From Promethearchaeota archaeon (GTDB taxonomy: Archaea; Asgardarchaeota; Lokiarchaeia; Sigyniarchaeales; SOKP01): a stretch of 64,000 nt of DNA. The notes beneath the pieces were generated by a model. That model saw only the letters and a program-made list of their open reading frames with translations. It made no database searches and was not told the DNA's origin. The DNA is taken from contig JAHPZE010000001.1 in assembly GCA_019058365.1 (NCBI GenBank), forward strand, positions 62,001-126,000. Reading direction: 5' to 3'. Positions 35,903 through 45,344 of this stretch are shown piece by piece; the stretch's first letter is position 1, and each line of letters begins with the position of its first letter. Made by a program: the position numbers and the translations under genes.

Positions 35903-36042
35903 TGTTACTTTAATACTAATTTGAAATCAATTAAAGTTTTTATTTATAAGTCTAAATAATTTGGGAAGAATGACAAAAATAGGATAATATAAAGAGATCT
36001 AAATTAAATATTACATAAGGTTTATAAAATTATAATATAAGA

Positions 36043-36783
36043 ATGCAATTTATTGATAAGTTATTGAGAGATGACTATTCAATTGAACAAGCAGAAGCTA
36101 TCCAAATTAAATATCAAAAATTAATCAATAGATCTTCAAAAACAAAAGAGATTACAAAGATTGAACATATAAAAATTATCGTTGGTTTAGATGTTTCATA
36201 CTATAAAAAACATAATTATGAATATGGAATTGCTTGTGCAGTAATTTGGAATTTAAAGAAAAATAAAAAAGAAGACCATTTTTTTATTCAAGATCAAATT
36301 AAATTTCCATATAAACCGGGATTCCTTGGATTTAGAGAATGCAAAATTCTGGCAAAAGTAATATCAACACTCCCAATTATACCAGATCTTATAATGTGTG
36401 ATGGTCATGGAAAAATACATCCAAGAAGATTTGGAGAAGCAGTTCATCTGGGAGTAGCTCTAAATATCTGTAGTATAGGGGTGGCTAAAAATCCATTCAT
36501 CGGATATTCTGATTGGAATGAAATTGAAAAATTCAAAGGTAATAAAACACCAGTATGGGAAAAAAATCCGAAATTACAATCTGAAAATTCATTTAATGAA
36601 ATATTAGGATATGCTGTCTGTTTAAACGATGGTTTAAAGCCTGTTTTTATAAGTGAGGGATATAAAATAAACATAAATAATGCTATGAGAATTTGTTTAT
36701 TAACAACTAAAGAACATCGACAACCAGAACCACTCTATTTAGCAGATTATCTTTCTAGAAAAGAATTGATTAATTGTTATTAA
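36043..36783 (+). CDS. nfi: endonuclease V (deoxyinosine-specific)
   Basis: This 246-residue nuclease cleaves DNA or RNA near inosine. The core motifs are VGLDVSYYKK (catalytic Asp), FPYKPGFLGFRECKILAKV (Glu in a typical RE-like position), LIMCDGHGKIHPRRFGEAVH (Asp and His) and IGVAKNPFIGY. The N-terminal 40-residue helix is usual for the family. Its stop overlaps by four bases with the convergent 87-residue gene. Confidence 0.93.
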   Translation: MQFIDKLLRDDYSIEQAEAIQIKYQKLINRSSKTKEITKIEHIKIIVGLDVSYYKKHNYEYGIACAVIWNLKKNKKEDHFFIQDQIKFPYKPGFLGFRECKILAKVISTLPIIPDLIMCDGHGKIHPRRFGEAVHLGVALNICSIGVAKNPFIGYSDWNEIEKFKGNKTPVWEKNPKLQSENSFNEILGYAVCLNDGLKPVFISEGYKININNAMRICLLTTKEHRQPEPLYLADYLSRKELINCY

Positions 36784-37043
36784 CTTGGTCGGCCCATTTT
36801 TTGCAATTTTTTAGAGACTTTCATTAATTCACGGAATAAATTTGCGTTATCTTCTGGGTCTACTATCTGTAATAATTTATCATTTAATTCTTTCATTTTT
36901 ATTGTTAAATCGATGAATTCTTTTGGTGGATCTATTTGATAATGATAATGCTTTTTTCCATCCTTATTTATTTCAATGTATACCCATTTTTCCGCTTTTT
37001 GACTCCAGTTCCATCGATGAGGAGTTAATAACCTTCTTCCCAT
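36780..37043 (-). CDS. small hypothetical protein, basic/aromatic
   Basis: This 87-residue protein has a basic, Trp-rich first half (RWNWSQKAEKWVYIEINKDG, then KHYHYQIDPP) and a helical second half (FIDLTIKMKELNDKLLQIVD). The composition is unlike random antisense. I do not recognise the family. It is convergent with endonuclease V and shares four bases with it. Confidence 0.55.
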   Translation of the reverse strand: MGRRLLTPHRWNWSQKAEKWVYIEINKDGKKHYHYQIDPPKEFIDLTIKMKELNDKLLQIVDPEDNANLFRELMKVSKKLQKMGRPS

Positions 37044-37133
37044 TTTCTTCTGATATTAAAGATAAATAATTCATGTTAAAGAATAATAACTTATCAATAC
37101 CTCTAAAAATGAATACAAATTTGTCTAAAGAAG

Positions 37134-38618
37134 TTATGCTTCTGAAATATCATTTAAAATTTTAAGTGCAAGCTCTCTAACATCAACATCAGCATCTTTA
37201 GTAACTTTTTTTAAAAGAGACATAAACTCTTCATTTTTCTTCTCAAACTTACTCAGTGCTTTAATGACATTATATCTAACTATCCAATCTTTATCATTAA
37301 TCAATTCAAATAAAGCATCATAAACCTTTTTATATCTGAAGTGACCTAAAATTTTTATAGCATTTCTTTTGATCTCACTATTTTTACTCTTTAAATCCTG
37401 TATAAGTAAATTTATTACTGTTTCCTTGTTATTTTTATCAAACAAATGATACATTCTATTAAAAAGAGAGAGCTGTAATTGGGTTGGTATGTTTTTTAAT
37501 ATTTTTGGCTCATAGACTTGTCCATTCTTTATGCTCATTTCTTTCTCTTTTAATTTTTTTAACACCTCATTAAGCTTCTGGTTTTCTTTTTGATATTTGG
37601 ATAACTCAATCTTTATGTTCTCAAACTTTTCCCTCATTTCAGCAAATTTTAATGCATCGTCTGTTGAAACTATTACTGGTTCATGAGTATTCTTTAATTG
37701 GACCTTTAAATAATTTATTTGAGCTTCATATTCTGCTATTTTGGCAGTTAAAATACTAATTTTATCATTAACTAATTTTAATTCTTCTGAACCTTTGTCT
37801 TCATATTCATTTACTTTAGTTTTTAAAGATTCTAATTCGGTTGATAGAATAGCATTTCTCTCTCGAGCAGATTCCAATTCTTCTGAACTTGTTTCTATAT
37901 TTTCATGTAATTTGGTTTTAAGTGACTCGCATTTGGATAATAACATTACATTTCTGTTGTTAGCGATTTCTAATTCTTCTGAAATTGCCTCTTCTAAGCT
38001 TTCTTGAAATTTTGTTTTTAGTGATTCCACTTCTACACGTAATAATCCATTTTCTTCCATCAATTGAAAGTTCAATCTTTTAATATTTATCAATTCCTCA
38101 TTTACTTCGGGTTCTTCATTTTTTTCTTCGATAAGTTCCTTAACTTCACTCTTTTCTAATTGTAACTCCTCGATTTGGTCCTTTAAAAATTTAATTCGAC
38201 TTCCGTATTCTTGATTTTCATTACTTAATTGGACAATTTGCATCTGAGCTTCGAGAAGTTCTTTGTTACTTACTTCTAGTTGACTAATATCTCCATCATT
38301 CTCAATGTTTGCTGTTAATATATCAATATTTTCATATAGTTTTTCAATATCACTCTGTTTTTCATTCAATTCTAGTCGTTGAGAAGAAATTATATCTTTT
38401 AAAATATCAATTTCACTAGGAAGCTCAACTCTTTCAATTTGTTCCTCTTTCATTTGACTTTTAAGACTTTCAATTAAAAATTTCTGTTCTTTAACTGTAA
38501 ATTTCAACTTATTTATTTTTTCCTTTAAAGAGGATATTACCTGCTCTAATTCTGCATGAGAACGGGTCTCCTTTTCGACTGTATTAATTAAATCTTTCAA
38601 GTCTCTACTCATGATCAA
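37134..38618 (-). CDS. long coiled-coil protein with C-terminal HEAT-like repeats
   Basis: This 494-residue protein is predicted from sequence to be coiled coil over residues ~1-365 (regular Leu/Ile heptads, very high Glu/Lys/Ser; repeated blocks such as SLKTKFQESLEEA, SLKTKLHENIETS and SLKTKVNEYEDKG, which look like internal ~35-residue repeats). The last ~110 residues form HEAT/PBS-lyase-like repeats: SEIKRNAIKILGHFRYKKVY, KDWIVRYNVIKALSKFEKKN and DVDVRELALKILNDI. Such proteins act as scaffolds; partner and location are unknown. There is no membrane segment. Confidence 0.75.
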   Translation of the reverse strand: MIMSRDLKDLINTVEKETRSHAELEQVISSLKEKINKLKFTVKEQKFLIESLKSQMKEEQIERVELPSEIDILKDIISSQRLELNEKQSDIEKLYENIDILTANIENDGDISQLEVSNKELLEAQMQIVQLSNENQEYGSRIKFLKDQIEELQLEKSEVKELIEEKNEEPEVNEELINIKRLNFQLMEENGLLRVEVESLKTKFQESLEEAISEELEIANNRNVMLLSKCESLKTKLHENIETSSEELESARERNAILSTELESLKTKVNEYEDKGSEELKLVNDKISILTAKIAEYEAQINYLKVQLKNTHEPVIVSTDDALKFAEMREKFENIKIELSKYQKENQKLNEVLKKLKEKEMSIKNGQVYEPKILKNIPTQLQLSLFNRMYHLFDKNNKETVINLLIQDLKSKNSEIKRNAIKILGHFRYKKVYDALFELINDKDWIVRYNVIKALSKFEKKNEEFMSLLKKVTKDADVDVRELALKILNDISEA

Positions 38619-38738
38619 TTAATCCAATTGATTTTATTATATAAGAAAAATAGGTAATTCAATAATATTAATATAGATAATATCTAAAAATTTTTAGTAT
38701 GTTAAAAGAGAATTAAAAAAAATCCTTTAATCTTATGC

Positions 38739-39215
38739 TCATAATATTTTAATATCTATAATTTTATCACCTTGAACTATAGAATCAACGACATCTTGGT
38801 CTAAGGCGCTGATCACTTCCCCAAATATTGTATGTTTATTGTTAAGGTGTGGTGTAGGTACATGCGTTATGAAAATTTGGGATCCATTAGTATTAGGTCC
38901 TGCATTGGCCATCGCTAATATACCTGGTTTATCAAATTTTCTCCCACTTTGGAATTCATCCGCAAAAGGATAACTAATTTGTTTATTTTGATAAGGAAAT
39001 GAGCTAATACCTTTATCTCTCGGTCCACCTGTCCCACGACCTAACGGACAGCCGACTTGGATCATAAAATCAGCGATTACACGGTGGAAAACAATATCAT
39101 TATAAAAATTTTGATGTATCAAGTGTAAAAAGCTAGCAACTGTCATTGGGGCATCATCATCAAATAAATTGATATTTATTTGACCTTTATTTGTTATTAT
39201 ATTAATTCTGGTCAT
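38739..39215 (-). CDS. ppiA: cyclophilin-type peptidyl-prolyl cis-trans isomerase
   Basis: This 158-residue protein is a complete single-domain cyclophilin that isomerises prolyl bonds. Motifs are [20 protein letters not shown] (catalytic Arg in FHR), [34 protein letters not shown] and [11 protein letters not shown]. It has no signal peptide and so is cytoplasmic. Confidence 0.95.
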   Translation of the reverse strand: MTRINIITNKGQININLFDDDAPMTVASFLHLIHQNFYNDIVFHRVIADFMIQVGCPLGRGTGGPRDKGISSFPYQNKQISYPFADEFQSGRKFDKPGILAMANAGPNTNGSQIFITHVPTPHLNNKHTIFGEVISALDQDVVDSIVQGDKIIDIKIL

Positions 39216-39366
39216 ACAGAAAGGAAGGATGAAAAATTTTTAATAATTATGTTTTTAAAATAATCGTTTATGATATATTTTTTATCAATGAAAAATTTAA
39301 AAATAATCACAATAATAGAATTTTATACAAGTTTTTTTAGAATATATTCAATATTTGGATGAAAAA

Positions 39367-41517
39367 ATGGCTAATAGCGATATCTCTTTTTTCTTTAATC
39401 CTAAAAGTATTGCTGTAATTGGAGCTAGTGAGACTGAGGGGAAAGTTGGCAACACCGTTTTAAATAATATAATAAATTCGGGTTATAATGGCAAAATTTA
39501 CCCTATAAATCCAAAAGTTCATAAGGTTTGTGATTTACCTTGCTATAAAAATGTTTTGGAAGTACCTGAAGATATTGATATAGCTATTTTTGTTATCCCA
39601 GGAAAATTTGTTAATAGCGCTGCAGAGGAATGCGGCAAAAAGGGAGTGAAAGGATTAATCATCGTCTCAGCAGGATTTAAAGAAATTGGTGGAGAAGGAG
39701 TTGAAAGAGAAGAGGAACTGATCAAAATAAGTAAAAAGTATAATATGAGAATTTTAGGTCCAAACTGTTTAGGTTTTATCGGTATTAACTATAATGGCTC
39801 ATTCGCCGCAGAAACTCCTAAAAAAGGAGGTATAGCTATGATATCACAGTCAGGAGCTATGCTTACAGCGATGATGGATCTGAGTATGAATGAATCATAT
39901 GGATTCTCCTGTAATATAAGTTTGGGTAATAAAGCAGATTTAGGGGCTGTAGATTTCATAGAATATCTAACTTATGATCAAAATACAAAAGTTATTTTAT
40001 GTTATCTAGAAAGTATTAAGGATGGTGAGAGATTCCTCGAAGTTTTACCAAAAGCTACAAGAAAAAAACCGATTATAATATTAAAATCTGGAACAAGTGA
40101 AGCTGGTGCAAGAGCTGCTTCAAGTCATACTGGAGCTTTAGCAGGAGCAGATATTGCTTATGATCTAGCTTTTGAGAAATGTGGAGTAATCAGAGCAAAA
40201 ACGATTGAAGATTTATTCGATTATGGTGAAGCTTTTCTTTATCAACCAATTCCTAAAACAAATTCTTTTGCTATTATTACGAATGCAGGAGGTCCAGGAA
40301 TTATAGCTACAGATGCATTTGAACGTGAAGGTTTGAAATTTTCAAGTTTTTCAGAACCAATTCTTCATTCTTTAAGAGAAAATTTGCCTTTAGAAGCAGC
40401 AATCTTTAATCCAATTGATATAGTAGGAGATGCTACACCAAATAGATATGAATTTACAATTAAAACTGTTTTTGGTCTAAATTCTGGACAAAATTTTAAT
40501 GATATAACAACAGAAGGAGCCTTAATAATTTTGACTCCCCAAGCTCAAACTAAACCGACCGAAGTTGCAAAACTCATTCATAATATATCATCAAAATATT
40601 TAGAAACCAAACCAATTGTATGTTCCTTTATTGGAGGAAAAAATATTTTAGAAGGAAGGGAATATTTAAAACAAAATCATATTCCATGTTATAATTTTCC
40701 AGATAGAGCAGCTCATTCATTAAAAACCTTAACAAAGCGAAGTAATTATTTAACAACTACACCATTGAATCAATTAGAAATTCCTTCATTTAAAGTAAAC
40801 AAAAAACGAGTAAAAGAAATCTTCTCTAATGTTCGAAAAGATGACAGAATGGTTTTACTAAGTTATGAAACAAGTGAAGTTTTTGATTGCTATGGGATAA
40901 AATCGCCTAAATCACGATTAGCACAAACTCCAAGACAAGCAATGAGATTGCAATCTGAAATTGGAAAGTCTGTTATGAAAATAGTAAGCCCGCATATTAT
41001 ACATAAAACTGATGTTGGGGGAATTCTATTAAATATTGCAACAGAACAAGATGCCTTTGAAGCTTATATACAAATAGTGAATAACGCTAAAAAATTTGGT
41101 CCACAAAATGCTAAAATTTACGGGGTTGAAGTCCAAGAGATGATTGACTTTAAATCGCAAGAAAAGATAAATGAGATAATCATTGGTATGTCTCAAGATC
41201 CTGGTTTTGGGCCTATACTTATGTTCGGAACGGGAGGAATATATGCTAATTTTATGAAAGATGTATCATTTGCATTAGCATATAAATATACAAGAGAAGA
41301 TGTTAAACAACAAATTGAAAATACAAAAATTTATAGTCTTTTGCAAGGAGTAAGAGGCGAATCCCCATCAGATATTGAAGCCATCATAGATGTTATGCTT
41401 AGACTTTCACAACTTGTAATTGATTTTCCAGAGATCGTTGAATTAGATATTAATCCACTTCTAGCTTTTATAAAGGGTTACAGTGCTGTGGATATAAAAA
41501 TTACAATAAAAAGATAA
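39367..41517 (+). CDS. acdAB: ADP-forming acyl-CoA (acetyl-CoA) synthetase, fused alpha-beta
   Basis: This ~716-residue enzyme converts acetyl-CoA (or another acyl-CoA), ADP and phosphate to the free acid, CoA and ATP, the main energy-conserving step of archaeal fermentation. The alpha part has the CoA-binding domain (FNPKSIAVIGASETEGKVGN), ISQSGAM and the phospho-His loop ARAASSHTGALAGAD. After ~485 residues follows the ATP-grasp beta part (KIVSPHIIHKTDVGGI, GMSQDPGFGPILMFGTGG, ELDINPLLAF). I start at ATG 39367 (MANSDISFFF); a TTG 12 bases upstream is in frame. The DRTGG-domain gene follows after 62 bases. Confidence 0.93.
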   Translation: MANSDISFFFNPKSIAVIGASETEGKVGNTVLNNIINSGYNGKIYPINPKVHKVCDLPCYKNVLEVPEDIDIAIFVIPGKFVNSAAEECGKKGVKGLIIVSAGFKEIGGEGVEREEELIKISKKYNMRILGPNCLGFIGINYNGSFAAETPKKGGIAMISQSGAMLTAMMDLSMNESYGFSCNISLGNKADLGAVDFIEYLTYDQNTKVILCYLESIKDGERFLEVLPKATRKKPIIILKSGTSEAGARAASSHTGALAGADIAYDLAFEKCGVIRAKTIEDLFDYGEAFLYQPIPKTNSFAIITNAGGPGIIATDAFEREGLKFSSFSEPILHSLRENLPLEAAIFNPIDIVGDATPNRYEFTIKTVFGLNSGQNFNDITTEGALIILTPQAQTKPTEVAKLIHNISSKYLETKPIVCSFIGGKNILEGREYLKQNHIPCYNFPDRAAHSLKTLTKRSNYLTTTPLNQLEIPSFKVNKKRVKEIFSNVRKDDRMVLLSYETSEVFDCYGIKSPKSRLAQTPRQAMRLQSEIGKSVMKIVSPHIIHKTDVGGILLNIATEQDAFEAYIQIVNNAKKFGPQNAKIYGVEVQEMIDFKSQEKINEIIIGMSQDPGFGPILMFGTGGIYANFMKDVSFALAYKYTREDVKQQIENTKIYSLLQGVRGESPSDIEAIIDVMLRLSQLVIDFPEIVELDINPLLAFIKGYSAVDIKITIKR

Positions 41518-41579
41518 AGAATAATTAAATATAAAGTTAAAATAATATAATAAGGAAAGAAATTAAAAAAGGGAGGAAT

Positions 41580-42641
41580 ATGGTAAAAATATTTTATTTA
41601 AGTTCTTTAGAAGAAGATGCTGGAAAAAGTTTTCTTTCGATAGGTTTTATTCAAAAATTAAAAAAAGAAGGAAAAAAATTTGCTTATTTTAAACCAATAG
41701 GTATTCCTAAAAGTGCTTTTACGAATAAAGCAGATCCAGATGTAGGATTTATCTTGAATACCATTTATCGAACAGATTATCCCTATGATTTTATTTCCCC
41801 TGTTTCAATTCCAGATGCATATTATGTTGATTTAATTAATACTGATAAAAAAAAAGAATTTTTACAGAAAATAAATAAAGCTTATAATAAAATTACTAAA
41901 GATGTTGACTATATTATTATTGAAGGTAATCCAAGTATTAGAAAGTTCATTAGAGTAGGACTAGATGATGTTAGTATTGCACAAACTCTTGGTATAAATG
42001 AATTGATCTATGTATCAACAAAATCATCAGATCGAAGTATAGATAACATATATTTCACTAAAAATTATTTCGAGTTCAGGAATATGGGTATTAAAGGAGT
42101 CCTATTTAATAAAATAGATTTTGAATACATCGCGCGAATTAAAGAACTCACGGAAGAACATATAAATAGATATGATATTCCTTTATTAGGAATAATAGAA
42201 AAAAATATCGAGTTATTTTCACCTCGAGTAAATGAAATTGTAGCACAAATTGGTGGAGAATTGATAAACGAACAAGCATCCTCAGGTTTAAATAATAGAG
42301 TAGAAACATTCCTTATTGGTGCTATGAATGCACAGTCAGCATTAAAGTATTTACGGCAAGTTAAACGAGCAGCTTTCATTACAGGGGGCGACAGAACAGA
42401 TTTAGCTATGGCTGCATTAGCTCAAGATGTTTCAACACTAATACTAACGGGTTTTATACAGCCTGATATTGGAGTAATTACAGCAGCTAATGATAAAGGG
42501 ATACCAATTATCCTAAGCCCTTCTGATACATATACCACTATGAGAAATCTAGAACGGTTAAAACCAGGCATCCAAGAAGATGAGATTGAAAAAGTACTGC
42601 AAATTATTGAAAAAAATATTAATTGGGATTTATTATTATAA
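41580..42641 (+). CDS. P-loop/DRTGG-domain protein (phosphotransacetylase N-terminal-like)
   Basis: This 353-residue protein has a BioD/CobQ-like P-loop domain (YLSSLEEDAGKSFLSIGF, residues ~4-21, with AGKS in the Walker A position) and a DRTGG domain (residues ~225-350: NAQSALKYLRQVKRAAFITG, GDRTDLAMAALAQDV, LILTGFIQPD). The same two domains form the regulatory N terminus of some bacterial phosphotransacetylases, but here no catalytic domain follows. A GGGAGG ribosome-binding site precedes the ATG. Its place just after the ADP-forming acyl-CoA synthetase suggests it regulates or partners that enzyme; this is inference. Confidence 0.85.
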   Translation: MVKIFYLSSLEEDAGKSFLSIGFIQKLKKEGKKFAYFKPIGIPKSAFTNKADPDVGFILNTIYRTDYPYDFISPVSIPDAYYVDLINTDKKKEFLQKINKAYNKITKDVDYIIIEGNPSIRKFIRVGLDDVSIAQTLGINELIYVSTKSSDRSIDNIYFTKNYFEFRNMGIKGVLFNKIDFEYIARIKELTEEHINRYDIPLLGIIEKNIELFSPRVNEIVAQIGGELINEQASSGLNNRVETFLIGAMNAQSALKYLRQVKRAAFITGGDRTDLAMAALAQDVSTLILTGFIQPDIGVITAANDKGIPIILSPSDTYTTMRNLERLKPGIQEDEIEKVLQIIEKNINWDLLL

Positions 42642-42787
42642 TTTATTTTTTAAATAATTTTTGGGTTAATCCTTTATTTTCTCTTCATTAAATATGCTTA
42701 TTAAATATTAATTTCCATAATATTAATTTATTCAAAATTAGAAAAGAAAAAAGAATTTTAAAATTTGAAATTGAGAATATGGTTTCT

Positions 42788-43045
42788 TTAAGCACTTAAT
42801 CCTGCTAATAATGCAGCAAAAAACGCTGCTAAAAGGACAATAACTAGTATCCAAAAGACCAATCCTAGAATTCCAAGGATTAATCCTATTATTCCAGGTG
42901 CTTTTGAGTCATCTTTAGAAATACCAATCCCACTAAAAATTATTGCAAGAATCGGGAATGCTATAGTCCAGAACCCAAAAAACCATACTAGTATTGCTCC
43001 AAGTATACCACAAATTAAACCAATAATACCAAACGTACTTGCCAT
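42788..43045 (-). CDS. small two- to three-helix membrane protein (DUF4190-like)
   Basis: This 85-residue protein is almost wholly hydrophobic: GIIGLICGILGAILVWFFGF and PILAIIFSGIGISKDDSKAP, then GLILGILGLVFWILVIVLLA. The middle GIGISKDDSKAPGIIGLILG is characteristic of small DUF4190-type membrane proteins. Function unknown. It is a single minus-strand gene. Confidence 0.7.
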   Translation of the reverse strand: MASTFGIIGLICGILGAILVWFFGFWTIAFPILAIIFSGIGISKDDSKAPGIIGLILGILGLVFWILVIVLLAAFFAALLAGLSA

Positions 43046-43329
43046 TTTTTACACCATTAATTTAAATTTTATTAAATTAAATTCTTTAAAATTATGTAAT
43101 TATATTGGACACATTATATATATAAATTTAATTATTATTCTATATTATGTGATTTCCTTCCCATTTTATTAAATCTAATGAACAGAAGTTAATAATCAAT
43201 GAATTGAATGATTCTGGATTCACTTTAATTATTAGAGTTAATCAAAATCGAAAATTTATTTAGAATTGAAATATGGATCCAATTAAATGTAATTTTTTTT
43301 AATAAAGATTAAACCTAAGATGATTTAAT

Positions 43330-44523
43330 ATGGTTACTCAAAGAATTAATGAAATTTCATATGCTATCCGCGAAATAGCTGCAGTCGCAAGCGAAGTCGC
43401 TAAAAGTGGAAAAAAAATTTATCATTTAAACATAGGAGACCCTGTTATATATGATTTTCAAACACCAGCATATATTTCTCAAGCATTAGCAGATGCTTCT
43501 TTTGCGGGTAAAAATTATTATGTAGATTCTTTAGGCGCTCCAGAGCTTAGAGAAGAAATAAGTAAATCGTTAATACAAAAATATAAAGTCAAAGTTAGTA
43601 CTGAAGATATTTTAGTTACTTCAGGAGTAACTGAAGCCATCTTCTTTCTTATAGCAACTCTCTTAGAAAATAAAAATGAGATACTTATTCCAGGACCTAG
43701 CTATCCACTTTATATAAATTATGCCAAATTTTTTGATGGAATTCCAGTAGAATATGAATTGGATGAAGATAATGATTGGGAACCTAATATTGACGATTTA
43801 CGAAAGAAGATCAATGATAAAACAAAAGCAATTTTAATATGTTCTCCTAACAATCCTACAGGTGTTATGTATAGTGAAAAAATGATAAAACAAATAATAG
43901 ATATTGCAGGTGAATTTAATTTACCGATAATTTCTGATGAAATTTATGATCAGATTCTGTATGAAAAACCGTTTAATTCTCCAGCTGTTCTATCTAATGA
44001 TGTTCCTATAATTGGTTTAAATGGTTTTTCAAAATCTCATCTTGCTACGGGGTGGAGATTAGGATATATGTATTATTATGATCCTGACAATAAATTAGCT
44101 GATTTAAAAGCGGGTATCGCTAAATTAGCACGAGCACGACTTTCTGCAAGTTCTATTGCACAATATGCTGCAATCGAAATATTAAAGAACCCAGGGACAC
44201 ACACAAAAGAAATGGTTAATAAATTAAAAGAAAGAAGAGATTACTCATATACTCGTTTAAGGAAAATAGAGGGTATAACCTGTGTTAAACCTAATGGAGC
44301 GTTTTATTTATTTCCAAAGTTAGATTTCAATGAATTTAAAAATTGGAAAGATGATAAAGAGTTCATAATTGACCTTCTTAAAACTACGGGAATTTGTGGT
44401 GTTTATGGATCTGGATTTGGAGATTATGGAAAAAATCATTTTCGGTTAACTTTTTTACCGAAAAAAGAGATTTTAGAAACAGTTTATGATTTACTTGAAA
44501 GTTTTTTAACTAAAATTCATTAA
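43330..44523 (+). CDS. class I/II PLP-dependent aminotransferase
   Basis: This 397-residue transaminase has the AAT-I fold: YHLNIGDPVIYDFQTP near the N terminus, LVTSGVTEAIFFLIATLL, SPNNPTGVMYSEK (~173-185), ISDEIYDQILYE with Asp/Tyr contacting PLP, GFSKSHLATGWRLGYMYYY containing the Schiff-base Lys, and FRLTFLPKKEIL at the C terminus with the substrate Arg. The family covers alanine, aspartate and aromatic transaminases; the overall pattern (IREIAAVASEVAKSGKKIYH) is closest to archaeal alanine-type enzymes. The exact substrate is uncertain. Confidence 0.92.
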   Translation: MVTQRINEISYAIREIAAVASEVAKSGKKIYHLNIGDPVIYDFQTPAYISQALADASFAGKNYYVDSLGAPELREEISKSLIQKYKVKVSTEDILVTSGVTEAIFFLIATLLENKNEILIPGPSYPLYINYAKFFDGIPVEYELDEDNDWEPNIDDLRKKINDKTKAILICSPNNPTGVMYSEKMIKQIIDIAGEFNLPIISDEIYDQILYEKPFNSPAVLSNDVPIIGLNGFSKSHLATGWRLGYMYYYDPDNKLADLKAGIAKLARARLSASSIAQYAAIEILKNPGTHTKEMVNKLKERRDYSYTRLRKIEGITCVKPNGAFYLFPKLDFNEFKNWKDDKEFIIDLLKTTGICGVYGSGFGDYGKNHFRLTFLPKKEILETVYDLLESFLTKIH

Positions 44524-44565
44524 TATTAGTTTTTATACTAAAATATATTTAAAAGAATTGAAATA

Positions 44566-44844
44566 ATGCCCACTGAACGAGAAATAAAATGTGAAAGAAA
44601 AGCAATTTATTTAGATATAATTTGTGGTATTATGTCATCAGCACTAGCATTAACTGCGTTAGCTGTTGCTGCGATTTCGCATAGGATTTTTAGTATGGGA
44701 TGGTTTGCTGTTAGTGTTACATTTTGGACGGCTTATCTACTGTTTTCTTTTTTTTTAATAGGCTTAGGGATTTATACATGGAAAATGAACAAAAATTTTG
44801 AAACAAATAAGGCAAAAAAAGATTTGAAAGCACCTATAGTATAA
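44566..44844 (+). CDS. small two-helix membrane protein
   Basis: This 92-residue protein has two hydrophobic segments (IICGIMSSALALTALAVAAI, then FAVSVTFWTAYLLFSFFLIG) between a charged N terminus and a Lys-rich C terminus. It follows the aminotransferase by ~40 bases and converges with acxC. No family recognised. Confidence 0.6.
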   Translation: MPTEREIKCERKAIYLDIICGIMSSALALTALAVAAISHRIFSMGWFAVSVTFWTAYLLFSFFLIGLGIYTWKMNKNFETNKAKKDLKAPIV

Positions 44845-44849
44845 TAATA

Positions 44850-45344
44850 TTACCTATCTGGTGCTTTTCTACCTAACCATTTTTCATAAAAAGTGTCAAT
44901 ATCAGGTAGAAAGTTAAATATTGTTGGATAGCCAGGAGGTACAGCTTCAACATCCAATAGTGTAAAACATCCTGGACAGAAATATTCTCTTAATTCCATC
45001 CATTCTGGATCACTTCCCATATGTCTAGGATAAAGTTCCTCAATTTCTTCAACCGTTTCTCTTACTCTTATGCGACATTTAGTTTTCCAATTCTCTCTAT
45101 AATCTCCAAATTCATATCCACAATCACATTTCACAATCCTCTCTCCTTCTTTCGAGACGATTTGAAGGTGTTCATGTAGGGGTAAAATTATCTTTTCTTT
45201 CCATGGCATGCGTTTTTGCAATATTTCTAGAATCAAATCGAATCTATTAGAATCTTTTCTTCCGCTTATTATTGGTTTTAGTTCACTCCATGGTAATTTT
45301 CCATCAACCATTCTTTCCAATGTTTTTTTATCATATGATACCAT
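44850..45344 (-). CDS. acxC: acetone carboxylase gamma subunit
   Basis: This 164-residue protein matches the gamma subunit of acetone carboxylase: the zinc-binding-like CDCGYEFGDYRENWKTKC, then RETVEEIEELYPRHMGSDPE, EYFCPGCFTLLDVEAVPPGY and FLPDIDTFYEKWLGR. Together with the two larger genes upstream it forms the acxABC set, whose product carboxylates acetone (or a related ketone) to acetoacetate at the cost of ATP. The start lies directly at the end of acxB. The gene order A-B-C and the gamma subunit separate this operon from simple hydantoinases. Confidence 0.92.
   Translation of the reverse strand: MVSYDKKTLERMVDGKLPWSELKPIISGRKDSNRFDLILEILQKRMPWKEKIILPLHEHLQIVSKEGERIVKCDCGYEFGDYRENWKTKCRIRVRETVEEIEELYPRHMGSDPEWMELREYFCPGCFTLLDVEAVPPGYPTIFNFLPDIDTFYEKWLGRKAPDR

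Noticed and set aside
43147..43263. Short plus-strand frame ATG-TGA-TTT... ending at TAG, which would be a 38-codon peptide with UGA as its second codon
   Set aside because: No family resemblance, no ribosome-binding site and no SECIS-like element; a frame this short occurs by chance in AT-rich sequence.
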